A stretch of DNA of 64,000 bases from Marinicellulosiphila megalodicopiae (GCF_045862395.1 NZ_AP023087.1:1240001-1304000), one strand, 5' to 3'. Counted from the first letter of the stretch, positions 30,928 to 41,357 are shown. The notes: generated by a model from the letters alone, not told the origin. Numbers and translations: made by a program.

Positions 30928-31046
30928 TTTGAATTTTTGCTCTTATTTCCAATTAGGGGCTGTTTTTTATGTTGTGATTTTTACACAACTAAAAACTAAT
31001 ATATAGACCACTGTAAGAGATTATTCCTTTGTTTGGTCGATTTAAT

Positions 31047-31496
31047 TTAGCTTATGCTTATTTTTTTGCTGTGTATCCCAAATTTCACTATAGACATTAG
31101 CCATTGTTCTAGTAAATCATTTAGCTGTTCTTTTTCATTTACCTGATGCATTTGTTCGTTTGGGTACGGGTACGAACCTTTAAATTGTTTTCCATGTTCG
31201 CAAGCAACTATTTCTGCCATTTTGACATCAAAGTACATTCTTAAATGTAATGTGAAATTATGAAATGCGTCGGTTAATGTTTCATGTTTGATTTCAAATG
31301 ACATACAAAGTGTGTATTTGTTTCTCTCTGTAATATTAAAAATCGCACGATGGTTTGAGGTTTCCAATCCAATACAATGGGAGTCTTGATCATGGATGGT
31401 AGGTAGTAATTTAATCAGACGCCAAAAATTTTGCTCTTGTTTTGCATTTTGAGCAGCTATATCAGGGATGTATTTTTTTTTATTCAAATAAGCCAT
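31047..31496 (-). CDS. yqiB: YqiB-like DUF1249 protein
   Basis: The protein has 149 residues. The segments YTLCMSFEI, LTLHLRMYFDVKMAEIVAC-like and KGSYPYPNEQMHQVNEKEQ are characteristic of DUF1249, which has no known function. It lies between nudF and cpdA, as in E. coli. Its start overlaps the end of nudF by 13 bases, indicating translational coupling. Confidence 0.88.
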   Translation of the reverse strand: MAYLNKKKYIPDIAAQNAKQEQNFWRLIKLLPTIHDQDSHCIGLETSNHRAIFNITERNKYTLCMSFEIKHETLTDAFHNFTLHLRMYFDVKMAEIVACEHGKQFKGSYPYPNEQMHQVNEKEQLNDLLEQWLMSIVKFGIHSKKISIS

Positions 31497-32107
31497 AGTT
31501 TACGTATTTTTTCTTCGTTGATTATTAACCATTGTAGACTGATTAAGGTGGAGGCATTATTTATTTTGCCTTGGTTAATCATGTCAAATGCTGCTTGCTT
31601 TTGTAATACGACCACTTTTATATCTTCGGACTCTGCTTCAAGTCCATGTGTGCCAAAGGCTGTGTTTGAATCTACCTGGGCAATAAATAGATGAATGGTT
31701 TCGTTTGTGCCACCCGGTGATGACTGATATTGCGTGATTTTACTGAGATTTTTAATATGAACACCTGCTTCTTCAAAGGACTCACGGTGAGCCACCTCTT
31801 CAGGAGCTTCATCTTTATCTATTAATCCAGCTACGACTTCTAAAAGCCATGGATTTTGTTGCTTAATTGCACCCACTCTAAATTGCTCAATTAGCACTAC
31901 TTTATCCAACACTGGATCAAATAACAGTACACATACTGCATCATGTCGCAGCAGTAACTCTCGTTCGATAGTTTGTTGTTTTCCGTCATACCGTTCATGC
32001 TCAATAGTTAATTTATCTAATTGATAAAAACCTTCGTACAAAACGGACTGTTGTTTGATGCTGAATTTCATATTATGCGGTGACTTATGGCAGTTGATTT
32101 CATTCAT
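31484..32107 (-). CDS. nudF: ADP-ribose pyrophosphatase (Nudix)
   Basis: About 207 residues from the chosen ATG. The Nudix box is complete: GLIDKDE followed by REsfEEAGV, with the SPGGTNE segment downstream as in E. coli NudF. It cleaves ADP-ribose to AMP and ribose-5-phosphate. The frame opens further upstream with a TTG at 32155, which would leave only 15 bases to the divergent tolC gene. Internal ATGs at 32107 and 32071 better match the length of homologues. None has a strong ribosome site, so the start is uncertain. Confidence 0.88.
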   Translation of the reverse strand: MNEINCHKSPHNMKFSIKQQSVLYEGFYQLDKLTIEHERYDGKQQTIERELLLRHDAVCVLLFDPVLDKVVLIEQFRVGAIKQQNPWLLEVVAGLIDKDEAPEEVAHRESFEEAGVHIKNLSKITQYQSSPGGTNETIHLFIAQVDSNTAFGTHGLEAESEDIKVVVLQKQAAFDMINQGKINNASTLISLQWLIINEEKIRKLWLI

Positions 32108-32170
32108 ATTTAAGGCAAACTGAGCGCCAATTTGCGAACCAAAGAATTTGGCCAATAGGATAACAAACTT

Positions 32171-33502
32171 ATGTTTAAAAAACTCACTTTAACTGCTTGT
32201 GTAGCGATAGGTGCACTTCCTGCTTTTGCTCAAGACGATTTGTTAGGTGTGTATAATCACGCTTTGGAAAATAACCCAACATTAAAAATGGCTGTTATAC
32301 AAAATGAAATGAGCCAATTAGGGGTGAAAAGCGCATTTGGTAATTTATTGCCTTCTATTGGTGCAAGCGTTGGGTATTCTGTTGGTGGGAATGCAGATAA
32401 TAATAGAAATGCAAATATTGATTTAGATGATTTTGAATTTAATTTATCAGAGGGTAGCCTTGATTATAATATTAGTGTTTCACAAAATATTTATAACAAA
32501 GCAGCAATTGATGCTTACGCCGCCGTAAAAATAAATGCAAGTAAAGCCGAGTTAACTTTGTTAAAGAGCCAGCAAGATTTAATTATGCAGGTAGCGACCC
32601 AATATATAACGACGTTAAAAGCATATGATAGTTGGATGACCGCGAAGACAGGTTTAACAGCCTCTTTGCGTCAAAAAGAGCAAGTTGAAAAGCGATATGA
32701 AGTCGGTTTGGTTGCTATTACGGATTTGCAATCTGCAAAAGCGAATTATGATTCAATGAGAGTTAGTGTAATTAGAGCGAGAGCGACTTATGATCAATCC
32801 CTATTAGCACTTTCTAATATTGGTGGTCAAAAATATAAAGATATTCAACCACTTAGTGCTGAATTTATGCCGTTAACTGAATTAAAATCGCTAGGTGTTT
32901 GGGTAGATTCAGCTTTAAAAAATTCGTTAGAAGTGAATATTGCTCAACATGAACTGAACCAACAACAAAAATCTTTACAAGCTTATAAAGCAAAACTTTT
33001 ACCTTCTTTATCTGGTAGATTAAGCTATAGCTATTTTGACAAATTTGAAAATAATTCAAATGGAGATAACTCTTCATCTACGAGGTTGGCCTTAAGTTTG
33101 GATATTCCAATTTACAATGGAGGTGCTTTTAGAAACGATATTAAAACCGAAGAATTAAAGTTAAGTTTAAATTCTGAAAGTCTTTCTCAGACTGTCTTAA
33201 ATGTACAGGCAACAATTGAAAATTTGTATCGTCAAATTTCTGCGGATTTTGAAAACATAGAAGCCCAAAAACTTGCAATTGAGTCAAGCCAAAGTGCTCT
33301 GAAAGCGACTCAAGTTGGTTACGATCAAGGCAGTCAAACAATTGTAGAATTGTTAAATGCACAATCAAATTTGCTCAATGCTAAATTGACTTTATCCAAT
33401 GCAAAGTACGATTTAATTATTAATCAATTTAAATTACGCCAAAGTGCTGGAGTTTTGTCGTTAGCTGATATTGAGCAGTTAAATGCTTCGTTAATCCAAT
33501 AA
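32171..33502 (+). CDS. tolC: TolC-family outer membrane efflux channel
   Basis: The protein has 443 residues, with a signal peptide ending near PAFAQDD (residue 20). Two OEP repeats follow, each with long alternating helices and short beta segments. Typical phrases are LQSAKANYDSMRVSVIRARATY, PIYNGG and GSQTIVELLNAQSNLLNAK. TolC forms the trimeric channel that serves RND and ABC exporters and type I secretion. AGGA lies 10 bases before the ATG. The divergent nudF gene is the usual neighbour. Confidence 0.92.
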   Translation: MFKKLTLTACVAIGALPAFAQDDLLGVYNHALENNPTLKMAVIQNEMSQLGVKSAFGNLLPSIGASVGYSVGGNADNNRNANIDLDDFEFNLSEGSLDYNISVSQNIYNKAAIDAYAAVKINASKAELTLLKSQQDLIMQVATQYITTLKAYDSWMTAKTGLTASLRQKEQVEKRYEVGLVAITDLQSAKANYDSMRVSVIRARATYDQSLLALSNIGGQKYKDIQPLSAEFMPLTELKSLGVWVDSALKNSLEVNIAQHELNQQQKSLQAYKAKLLPSLSGRLSYSYFDKFENNSNGDNSSSTRLALSLDIPIYNGGAFRNDIKTEELKLSLNSESLSQTVLNVQATIENLYRQISADFENIEAQKLAIESSQSALKATQVGYDQGSQTIVELLNAQSNLLNAKLTLSNAKYDLIINQFKLRQSAGVLSLADIEQLNASLIQ

Positions 33503-33521
33503 TAATTGGTTAGCGTACCCT

Positions 33522-33551
33522 AAAAAACCTGACTTCAGTCAGGTTTTTTTT
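33522..33551 (+). terminator. Terminator after tolC
   Basis: CCTGACT (33528-33534) pairs with AGTCAGG (33537-33543), followed by eight T, with A-rich sequence on the left. It separates tolC from the convergent mrcA. Confidence 0.85.
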
Positions 33552-33577
33552 GCTTTAAATTTAAGTGAAATAGTGTT

Positions 33578-36163
33578 TTAAAATAGCATTTCAGGACTTT
33601 GTATTTCAGATGAGTCCTCAGTTGTATCCTCTCCATTGATTTGTCTTTCAAGTCGTTCCGTTTCATCAATTATGATATCTACTTCAATGTCAGATGCTTG
33701 ATTGGATTGGGAGGTGGGTGCAAAAGATTCTCTAAATATTTCTTGTGTAGAGTTACTTTGACCAGGGTGCGCAAGCAATCCAGTAGAAGGGTCTATTCTT
33801 AAACTAATGATTCCTGGGGGTTGAGAGAGTTTATTGCTGGGTTTGCCCTCTAGGGCCACTTTCATAAAATCAATCCAAGCTGGAAGTGCGGCGCTGCCAC
33901 CAAATTCACCAGTACCAAGTGGGATGCTTGAATCGTGACCTATCCAAACGCTTGCTACGTAATCACCATTAAAACCCGTAAACCACGCATCAACCGCATC
34001 ATTGGTTGTACCGGTTTTACCTGCTAAATCGTCTCGATTAAGTGCTTTATTGGCTCTTGTCGCGGTACCTCGAATAACGACATCCTGTAATATGTTTTGC
34101 ATGATAAACACTTCTTGCTCAGATAGAACTCTTGGTGCATATGGATTTTCTTTTAATGAAATCGGTTCAAATACAATCGGATCTTCAAGGGCGAAAGTTG
34201 TACCAGATGACTCAGAAGTAGGTGAGGGTTGGCTAATTTGATCTTTTTTGTTTTCTCCCATTGTTAATTCGTAAGGTGTTGGGGTTTCTAAGCAGTCAGA
34301 GCAAATTTGTTTTGGATTAGCTTGGAATAAAATATTGCCGTGCCTGTCTTCAATTCGATTAATAAAATAAGGCTCAACTTTGTAACCTCCGTTTGCAAAT
34401 GTGGCATAGCCTGTGACAATTTGAAGAGGTGACATAACTGTTGAACCAAGAATTAATGTTAAATCTTTATTCAATTCTGATGCATTAAATCCAAATCTTT
34501 GAGTAAAGTCCGCAGCATAATCGATTCCTATATCCCTCAGTAATCGAACTGCAGGAATATTTCTTGATTGGTAAAGTGCTTGGCGAAGGGGGATTAAACC
34601 TAGATAGCGATCTCCTGCGTTTTTTGGTCGCCATATACCAGCATCTCCGCCATTATTTAAGATTAATGGCGCGTCGTTAATTAACGATGAGGCAGAATAG
34701 CCTTTGTGTAATGCTGCGGTGTAAATAAACGGTTTAAAGTTGGAGCCTGGTTGGCGTTTTGCTTGAGTCACGTGATTAAATTTGTTGGATTTGAAATCGT
34801 AACCACCAACTAGTGAAACAACGGCACCAGTTTGGGGGTTTAAAGCAACCAATGCTCCAGAAACTTTAGGTATTTGAGTTAATTTCCATTTTTTTATACT
34901 GGGATCAAATACAACTCTTATTAAATCACCAGATTGTAAAATGTCCGAAGCGCTGTTTGGTGCTTCAGATTTTGAAAAAGTGGTTAAAAATCGACTTGCC
35001 CATTTTAATTCGTCCCAGTCTATATTGATAACTTCGTCATTTTTTAAAATTGCTTGGATGGATTTTTCATCGACATTGATCACGACTGCAGGTGAAAGTG
35101 ATGCGACTTTAAATTCTTTTTTTAAAGATTGCTTCCAAATGTTTAATTTATCGTTAAAACTTAAAGTATCTTCAGTTTCAAAGTGTTGCTCTGCACCGTG
35201 ATAACCGTGGCGAAAGGTGTAGTTGTCTATGGCATTCTCTAACCCAAAATTACCAGCATTTTGTAATTTAGACTCTATGGTTGTGTAAACTTTAAAGCCT
35301 TCAGTGTAAGCACTTTCTAGTGAATAATTTTCAACAACATAGGCTCGTGCCATTTCAGCTATGTAATCAGCACTTAAATCTGGTGTGTTGTTAGATTTTG
35401 ATGCCGTTACAGGTGAATTAACTGCTGTGTCGTATTCTAGTTTAGATATGAAATTTTCATCTAGCATTCTACCTAAAACAACATTCCTTCTTTTTTTGGC
35501 ATTTTCTGGGTAGGAGATTGGGTTGGCATAAGAGGGTGATTGATGAAGTCCTGCAATCATCGCAAGTTCTGCTAAAGTTAAGTTGTTTAAGTTTTTACCA
35601 TAATAGACATCGGCGGCAGCTTGTATGCCATAAGAGTTATGCCCAAGAAAATGTTTGTTTACGTATAATTCAAAGATCTCTTGTTTTGACAGGTCTTTCT
35701 CTATTTGAATGGCTGTAATGATTTCGGCAAATTTACGTTGAAATGTTTTTGCTCTGGTAAATAAAATGTTTTTAACAACCTGTTGAGTGAGGGTAGATCC
35801 GCCACCTTGTTGTTCGCCTGTTGATAATAATTGTGCAATTGAGCGCAGTATACCGTTTAAATCAATACCATTATGGTATTCAAAATGTTTATCTTCAGTG
35901 GCAATAAGTGCTTGAACAAATTTTACTGGGATTTGTTCGTAGGTGACAGGGGTTCTGCGTTTTTCTCCAAATTCTGCAATAAGGTGATTGTCGTTTGAAT
36001 ATACACTTAATGGGATTTGTAATTTATGTTCTTTTAATTTGTTAATGTCTGGAAGCTCTGGAGCTAAAACAATGTAGATACTAGAACAAATGAGAACGAT
36101 GACACAAACAGACATAAAAATAGATAATGATATAAACTTTGCAAAAATGATGGTTAATTTCAT
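33578..36163 (-). CDS. mrcA: Penicillin-binding protein 1A (bifunctional class A PBP)
   Basis: The protein has 861 residues. An N-terminal membrane helix (residues 10-33) is followed by the glycosyltransferase domain, with the catalytic EDKHFEYHNG and GGGSTLTQQVVKN. An OB-like insertion comes next. The transpeptidase domain carries SxxK as GSNFKPFIY, SxN as SRNIPA and KTG as AGKTGTTNDAVDAW. It polymerises and cross-links peptidoglycan at the inner membrane. Its position divergent from pilM (187-base spacer) is the standard pseudomonad arrangement (ponA-pilM). The C-terminal 60 residues are an acidic tail. Confidence 0.95.
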   Translation of the reverse strand: MKLTIIFAKFISLSIFMSVCVIVLICSSIYIVLAPELPDINKLKEHKLQIPLSVYSNDNHLIAEFGEKRRTPVTYEQIPVKFVQALIATEDKHFEYHNGIDLNGILRSIAQLLSTGEQQGGGSTLTQQVVKNILFTRAKTFQRKFAEIITAIQIEKDLSKQEIFELYVNKHFLGHNSYGIQAAADVYYGKNLNNLTLAELAMIAGLHQSPSYANPISYPENAKKRRNVVLGRMLDENFISKLEYDTAVNSPVTASKSNNTPDLSADYIAEMARAYVVENYSLESAYTEGFKVYTTIESKLQNAGNFGLENAIDNYTFRHGYHGAEQHFETEDTLSFNDKLNIWKQSLKKEFKVASLSPAVVINVDEKSIQAILKNDEVINIDWDELKWASRFLTTFSKSEAPNSASDILQSGDLIRVVFDPSIKKWKLTQIPKVSGALVALNPQTGAVVSLVGGYDFKSNKFNHVTQAKRQPGSNFKPFIYTAALHKGYSASSLINDAPLILNNGGDAGIWRPKNAGDRYLGLIPLRQALYQSRNIPAVRLLRDIGIDYAADFTQRFGFNASELNKDLTLILGSTVMSPLQIVTGYATFANGGYKVEPYFINRIEDRHGNILFQANPKQICSDCLETPTPYELTMGENKKDQISQPSPTSESSGTTFALEDPIVFEPISLKENPYAPRVLSEQEVFIMQNILQDVVIRGTATRANKALNRDDLAGKTGTTNDAVDAWFTGFNGDYVASVWIGHDSSIPLGTGEFGGSAALPAWIDFMKVALEGKPSNKLSQPPGIISLRIDPSTGLLAHPGQSNSTQEIFRESFAPTSQSNQASDIEVDIIIDETERLERQINGEDTTEDSSEIQSPEMLF

Positions 36164-36349
36164 GTTTTTCCTATAAAACTAGGGGAATCGGTTGAAAGTT
36201 AGTAAATTAGGGGGGTATTATAAAGCAATCCCCAGTTTTTTATAGATTGCGAATTAAACAATAGTATTATCTAATAGTTCATAATATTAATTAATTGTAA
36301 CTAATTAAAGAAATAACAAGTTTTAGTTATTAATAGGAAATCACCTGTA

Positions 36350-37421
36350 ATGGCTTCATTGAAAAGTAAAGATAAAAGAATTTTAGGTGTTGATATTAGC
36401 TCGACATCCGTAAAAATGCTTGAAATTAGTCGAGGCACTGATGGGTTTCGCGTTGAATCATATGCGGTAATGCCTTTGCCTGAAAATTCTGTTGTAGAAA
36501 AAAAATGTAAATGACATTGACGCAGTCGCCGATGTGATTAAACAAGTTTTGACTAAAAGTCGTACCAAATTAAAGCAAACAGCGGTTGCTGTTGCCGGAT
36601 CTGCGGTAATCACTAAAACCATTGAAATGAATGATGGTATGACTGAAGATGAAATGGAGTCCCAAATTCAAGTCGAAGCAGATCAATATATACCATTCCC
36701 TTTAGATGAAGTTGCTTTAGATTTTGAAGTAGCAGGACCAAGTCCAAAAAATGATGGCATGGTTGAAGTGTTATTGGCTGCATGTCGAAATGAAAACGTT
36801 GAAAATCGCGAAGCTGCTATTGAATTGTCGGGACTTCAATCAACTGTGGTTGATATTGAAGCTTTTGCAATGGAAAGATCGGTAGGATTACTTCAACCTC
36901 AATTCGAAGATGAAGAAAATTTAACCGTTGCCGTAGTAGATGTAGGTCATACCATGACTACTCTAAGTGTGATTGCTGATGGTAAAACCATTTATACTCG
37001 TGAGCAATTATTTGGTGGTAAACAGCTTACTGAAGAAATTATGCGCCGATATGGTGTGACTCACGAGGAAGCGGGTAAGGCTAAAAAACTTGGCGGTTTG
37101 CCAGATGATTATGAATCTGAAGTATTAAGACCATTTAAAGATGCTGTAGTGCAGCAAGTCAGTAGATCTTTGCAGTTTTTCTTTGCCGCTTCATCTTATA
37201 ACGATGTGGATTACATAATTTTAGCTGGTGGAACAGTTGCAATATCGGGCCTTTCAAACTTAATTGAAGAGAAAATCGGTACTAAAACGATTATTGCAAA
37301 TCCATTTGCAAATATGACGGTGGCACCTAGAGTGAACGCCGTTTCCTTGACTAATGATGCTCCCTCGTTGATGGTTGCTTGTGGACTTGCATTAAGGAGC
37401 TTTACAGATGGCAAATATTAA
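36350..37421 (+). CDS. pilM: Type IV pilus assembly protein PilM, interrupted by a one-base frameshift
   Basis: The ATG at 36350 opens a frame with the actin-like phosphate loop ILGVDISSTSVKMLEI, but it ends at 36514 after a run of eight A (36498-36505). Removing one A joins it in frame to the rest (NVNDIDAVADVIKQVL and onward), giving about 356 residues, the normal PilM length. The remaining actin-fold blocks are intact: VAVVDVGHTMTTLSVI and YIILAGGTVAISGL. PilM is the cytoplasmic partner of PilN under the inner membrane. The +1 shift could be a sequencing indel, a true mutation, or tolerated by slippage on the A-run. It is the first gene of the pilMNOPQ operon. Confidence 0.88.
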
Positions 37422-37974
37422 TTTACGCCCTTGGAGACAAGAGCGTCGCGATCGACTTAAAAAAGAATTTATTAATATATTGGTTTTAACCTTTATTTTA
37501 AGTGCGGCAACCGCTGCTGGGTGGTACTTTTATGCAAATAAAGTTCTAGCAAATCAAAAAACACGGGTTGAGCTGATTAAATCAGAAAATAAGGTGTTAT
37601 TAGCTAGAATTGAAGAGATTAAAAAACTTGAGCAAAAGAAAGCGAATTTACTTCGACGTATGACTACCGTTGCACAGCTAAATAGTAATCGATCTCAACC
37701 TGTTGAAGTATTTCAAGAGTTTGTCTCGCTTGTTCCAAAAGGTGTGTATCTTACTGAGTTAACCAGAAAAGGTGATGGAGTGTATTTGTCAGGTATTGCT
37801 GATCGAGTAAGTTCAGTATCGGATTTCTATCGTTCAATCGAATTATCAACTTGGATTAAAGAGGAATATGTACCAGGTTCCGTAAAAAGTAGAAATCCTG
37901 GTAACCCAAATGATGAATCTGTTGTATTTAGTATAAATTTGCAACTTGAAAACAATCAAGAGGGCGAAAAATGA
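37408..37974 (+). CDS. pilN: Type IV pilus inner-membrane protein PilN
   Basis: The protein has 188 residues. The N-terminal INLRPWRQERRDRLKKEF is the PilM-binding motif (INLLPWR in most homologues). One membrane helix follows at about 22-43, then a coiled coil and a ferredoxin-like periplasmic domain. It forms the alignment complex with PilO and PilP. AAGGAG lies 8 bases before the ATG, inside the end of pilM; the overlap is 14 bases. Confidence 0.93.
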   Translation: MANINLRPWRQERRDRLKKEFINILVLTFILSAATAAGWYFYANKVLANQKTRVELIKSENKVLLARIEEIKKLEQKKANLLRRMTTVAQLNSNRSQPVEVFQEFVSLVPKGVYLTELTRKGDGVYLSGIADRVSSVSDFYRSIELSTWIKEEYVPGSVKSRNPGNPNDESVVFSINLQLENNQEGEK

Positions 37975-38582
37975 ATGCCAAAAAAATGATTGATGAGTTA
38001 AAACACTTTGATGTAAACACATTAAACGATCCTCAAACTTGGGGTACTTTGCCAGTTATAGTAAAGGGTATTTTTTGTATTTTACTAATAGCCATCGTTT
38101 TTGCTGCTGGATATTTCGGTATAATTAAAAAAACCTATGAAGATATTGAAACTCAAATAAAGAACGAAGCAAATGAAATGAAGACCTTAAAAGTTAATGC
38201 AGGTAAAGCTGCGGGACTTGAAAGGCTTAAAGAACAATTAAGTGAAGTAGAAGCAAAAATTCAAGATTTTACTGGTAAGCTTCCTAAAGTTGTGGATATT
38301 CCGGGTATGATGGATGATTTAAATTCATCCGCAACAGAAAACGGTTTGGAAATGGGGGATTATAATTTCTTAAAATCCGTGCAAAGTGATGAGTATAAAG
38401 TTTCTCCAGTTACAGTTAATTTAAAAGGCAGTTATCACGAATTTGGTACCTGGATGTCCTCGGCAGCATCATTACCTAGGATTGTAACGTTGCATGACTT
38501 TACAATTAAAAAACGAAATAACTCAGATGTGCTAGACATGGTTATTACCGCAAAAACTTACAGCTCGAAAGATGAAGAATAA
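37971..38582 (+). CDS. pilO: Type IV pilus inner-membrane protein PilO
   Basis: The protein has 203 residues: a short cytoplasmic start, one membrane helix (about 23-47), a coiled coil (about 50-100) and a periplasmic fold with LKGSYHEFGTWMSSAASLPR. It pairs with PilN in the periplasm. The start codon overlaps the pilN stop (ATGA), showing translational coupling. Confidence 0.93.
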   Translation: MNAKKMIDELKHFDVNTLNDPQTWGTLPVIVKGIFCILLIAIVFAAGYFGIIKKTYEDIETQIKNEANEMKTLKVNAGKAAGLERLKEQLSEVEAKIQDFTGKLPKVVDIPGMMDDLNSSATENGLEMGDYNFLKSVQSDEYKVSPVTVNLKGSYHEFGTWMSSAASLPRIVTLHDFTIKKRNNSDVLDMVITAKTYSSKDEE

Positions 38583-38592
38583 GGGGGATAAC

Positions 38593-39123
38593 ATGAAAAA
38601 ATTACTAATCGTTTGTGTGCCGCTTATTATTACAAGCTGTATGAATTTAAATAACAATGAAGATCTTAAAAAAGAAATTCAAGATTCTATCAAAAATGCA
38701 CCCATTAAAATAAAACCAATTGAAACGCCAGAGGATCCAGTTGAATTTGTGTATTCAGCTTCGGGATCTAGAAGTCCGTTTCAAGCTGAAAAAGCGTTAT
38801 TACCAATTGAGGAAGAGCAGGCAAGTTCAGTATTTCCTGAAGCGGATCGTACTCCCGAACCATTAGAGGGTGTTCGAATTGAAAATATTAGCATGGTCGG
38901 AACGCTAAAAAATGAAGATGGCGAGTTAATTGCTTTGGTTAGAGTAAGTGGTTCAGATCATTTGACAGGTGTACATCCTGTTAAAACCGGTGATTATTTA
39001 GGTTTGAATCACGGTAAAATCGTTTCAATTCATCTTTCGCATATTGCGATTAATGAAATTGTGTCTCAAGGTAAAAATCGCTGGCAGAATCGTGCGAGAA
39101 CATTACAGTTAATCAATCAGTAG
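38593..39123 (+). CDS. pilP: Type IV pilus lipoprotein PilP
   Basis: The protein has 176 residues from the ATG at 38593, which has AAGGGGG 5 bases upstream; a start seven codons earlier would spoil the lipoprotein signal. The signal peptide MKKLLIVCVPLIITSC ends in the lipobox Cys15 or Cys16. The folded C-terminal domain includes LEGVRIENISMVGTL and HPVKTGDYLGLNHGKI. PilP links the PilNO complex to the PilQ secretin. Confidence 0.92.
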   Translation: MKKLLIVCVPLIITSCMNLNNNEDLKKEIQDSIKNAPIKIKPIETPEDPVEFVYSASGSRSPFQAEKALLPIEEEQASSVFPEADRTPEPLEGVRIENISMVGTLKNEDGELIALVRVSGSDHLTGVHPVKTGDYLGLNHGKIVSIHLSHIAINEIVSQGKNRWQNRARTLQLINQ

Positions 39124-39134
39124 TTGGTGGAAAA

Positions 39135-41354
39135 ATGAAAATAATGAACTTCAACAATCTTAATACAGTGAAACAAAATATTTTTGTTCGTTTTTTTACT
39201 GTCTTGTCTATGACTTTGGCTTTTACTCAATCAGCATTTTCTGCAGATCTAGTAAATATGTCAGTCAGTAATACATCTAATGAAACTGCTGAGGTGCGCA
39301 TGGTGTTTAATTCAACTGCACCGCAAATAGAGCATTTTCTTATTGATAACCCAGCTAAACTTTCAATTGATTTAATTGAAGCTACCAGTGCACTGGATAA
39401 AAAAAGTTTTAGCTACAATAGTGGTTTAGTCACATCTGCTTTTGTTTTGCCTGTGGATGGCAAAGTTCGAGTGGTTTTATCTTTAAATGATTCTGTACAA
39501 TTTAAATTAAATAAGTCCAATCCTAATGAACTGATTTTTGTATTAGGAAAATTATCCGCTGCAGATTTACTGTCTTCAGTTCCTGGAAATGATGTAGTAG
39601 CGGATTTGGTGATTGAAGATGATGCCTCTGAGGGGGTAGTGATTTCAGATACCACATTAAATTTAAATAACGCTGCCAGTGCTTCAAGTATATCAGTAGG
39701 TGGTAAACCTATGATTCAAGATATTGACTTCAAGCGAAGTGAAGATGGTTCAGGTCGGATTTTAGTTAAATTTAATTCTTCAAAAGTGAATTCGGACATA
39801 AAAAAAGACGGCACAGATATTATAGTTTCTTTTGATCAAGTTAGTGTTCCACAGTCCATTGTTCAAAAATTAGATGTGGTTGGTTTTGGTACACCTGTTC
39901 AAACATTTGAAACTCGTACTAACGCAAACGGGACGTCAATTATTATTAAGGCTACAGGCGATTTTGACCAAATTTCATATCAAATTGAAAATCAATTAGT
40001 AATTGAATTTAAACCCTTAAGTGTTGCTGAAGCCGACAACTTAAGAAAAGAGCAGTTCCCATTTACAGGTAAACGTATCAGTATGAATTTCCAAAAAATT
40101 CGTGTTTATGAGGCGTTAAACATTCTGGCTCAATACAATAATTTAAATTTAGTTGCGGATGATATTGAAGGTGAAATTAGTTTAAAACTTGATGATGTAC
40201 CTTGGGATCAGGCGCTTGATGTGATTTTGAAAATCAAAGGGTTAGATAAGCGTAGAACTAAAAATGTGTTATTAGTGGCTGATGCTGACAAATTGGCGCA
40301 AGATGATTTGAAAAGAATTGAATCTGAACAACAGGCCGTTGAGTTACAGCCTCTTTATACCAAATATATTAAATTAAATTATGCGGATGCATCGGATATA
40401 CGTTCAATTTTAATGAATATTTCAAGCGTGCAAAGCTCAGCTGCGGCAAGTGCTTCTGAAATCTCGGGTGGTGCTAGTTTTGTTTCATCTCGTGGTACAT
40501 TATCCATTGATGATCGTACAAATATATTAATTGTGAATGACACAGCGGAACACATTGCACGAATTCAAGAAGCTATTGAAATCTTTGATGTTCCGGTAAA
40601 GCAAGTTTCAATTGAAGCGCGTGTTGTAGTGGCGAGAACATCAATTGGTAAAGAATTTGGTGTGCAATGGGGTACTGATATCGCTCCAATAGGTTTAGGT
40701 GGAACGAATAATCTATTACTTGGCGGTAATTTAACGACAACTAATGATATGCGTGACGGTGCTTATACTTATAATGCTCCAAATAGCTTAACTGTCGGTT
40801 TACCTGCTACAACAGGTGCTCAGAACTACGCATTTGGTATTGCATCAAATAACTTTGCACTTGATTTAGAATTATCAGCATTAGAAACAGCAGGTAAAGC
40901 TGAAGTGGTTAGTCAGCCAAAAATTGTGACTGTTGATGGTCAACAAGCGAATATTCTATCTGGTCAACAAGTACCATATCGTTCTTCTGACGGATCTACA
41001 GCATTTAGAGATGCTGGTTTGTCATTAACTGTAACTCCTCGTATTACTCCTGATAATTCGATGTTTTTAGAGCTAACAGTGACTCAGGATTCTGTTGGCG
41101 CACAAACAAGTGACGGGTTGTTAATTGACACTAACAAAATTCAAACCCAAGTATTGGTAAAAAATGGTGATACTTTGGTGCTTGGTGGTGTTTATCGTGT
41201 TGAAAGTGTTGAGCAAAAAGAACAGGTTCCGTTTTTAGGAAATTTACCAATTATTGGGAATTTATTTAAACGCTCTTCTATTCTTGAAGAAAAAAATGAA
41301 CTATTAATTTTTATTACACCACGTTTAATTGATGATGGAATCGTTTCTCAATAA
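39135..41354 (+). CDS. pilQ: Type IV pilus secretin PilQ
   Basis: The protein has 739 residues. A signal peptide ends near SAFSADLV (about residue 37). Two AMIN peptidoglycan-binding regions cover about 40-135 and 190-300. An STN/N0 domain follows (RISMNFQKIRVYEALNILAQ), then an N1 domain (YIKLNYADASDIRSIL). The secretin pore domain has AEVVSQPKIVTVDGQQANI and VPFLGNLPIIGNLFK. It forms the outer-membrane channel for the pilus. It is the last pil gene, 3 bases before aroK. Confidence 0.95.
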   Translation: MKIMNFNNLNTVKQNIFVRFFTVLSMTLAFTQSAFSADLVNMSVSNTSNETAEVRMVFNSTAPQIEHFLIDNPAKLSIDLIEATSALDKKSFSYNSGLVTSAFVLPVDGKVRVVLSLNDSVQFKLNKSNPNELIFVLGKLSAADLLSSVPGNDVVADLVIEDDASEGVVISDTTLNLNNAASASSISVGGKPMIQDIDFKRSEDGSGRILVKFNSSKVNSDIKKDGTDIIVSFDQVSVPQSIVQKLDVVGFGTPVQTFETRTNANGTSIIIKATGDFDQISYQIENQLVIEFKPLSVAEADNLRKEQFPFTGKRISMNFQKIRVYEALNILAQYNNLNLVADDIEGEISLKLDDVPWDQALDVILKIKGLDKRRTKNVLLVADADKLAQDDLKRIESEQQAVELQPLYTKYIKLNYADASDIRSILMNISSVQSSAAASASEISGGASFVSSRGTLSIDDRTNILIVNDTAEHIARIQEAIEIFDVPVKQVSIEARVVVARTSIGKEFGVQWGTDIAPIGLGGTNNLLLGGNLTTTNDMRDGAYTYNAPNSLTVGLPATTGAQNYAFGIASNNFALDLELSALETAGKAEVVSQPKIVTVDGQQANILSGQQVPYRSSDGSTAFRDAGLSLTVTPRITPDNSMFLELTVTQDSVGAQTSDGLLIDTNKIQTQVLVKNGDTLVLGGVYRVESVEQKEQVPFLGNLPIIGNLFKRSSILEEKNELLIFITPRLIDDGIVSQ

Positions 41355-41357
41355 ATC

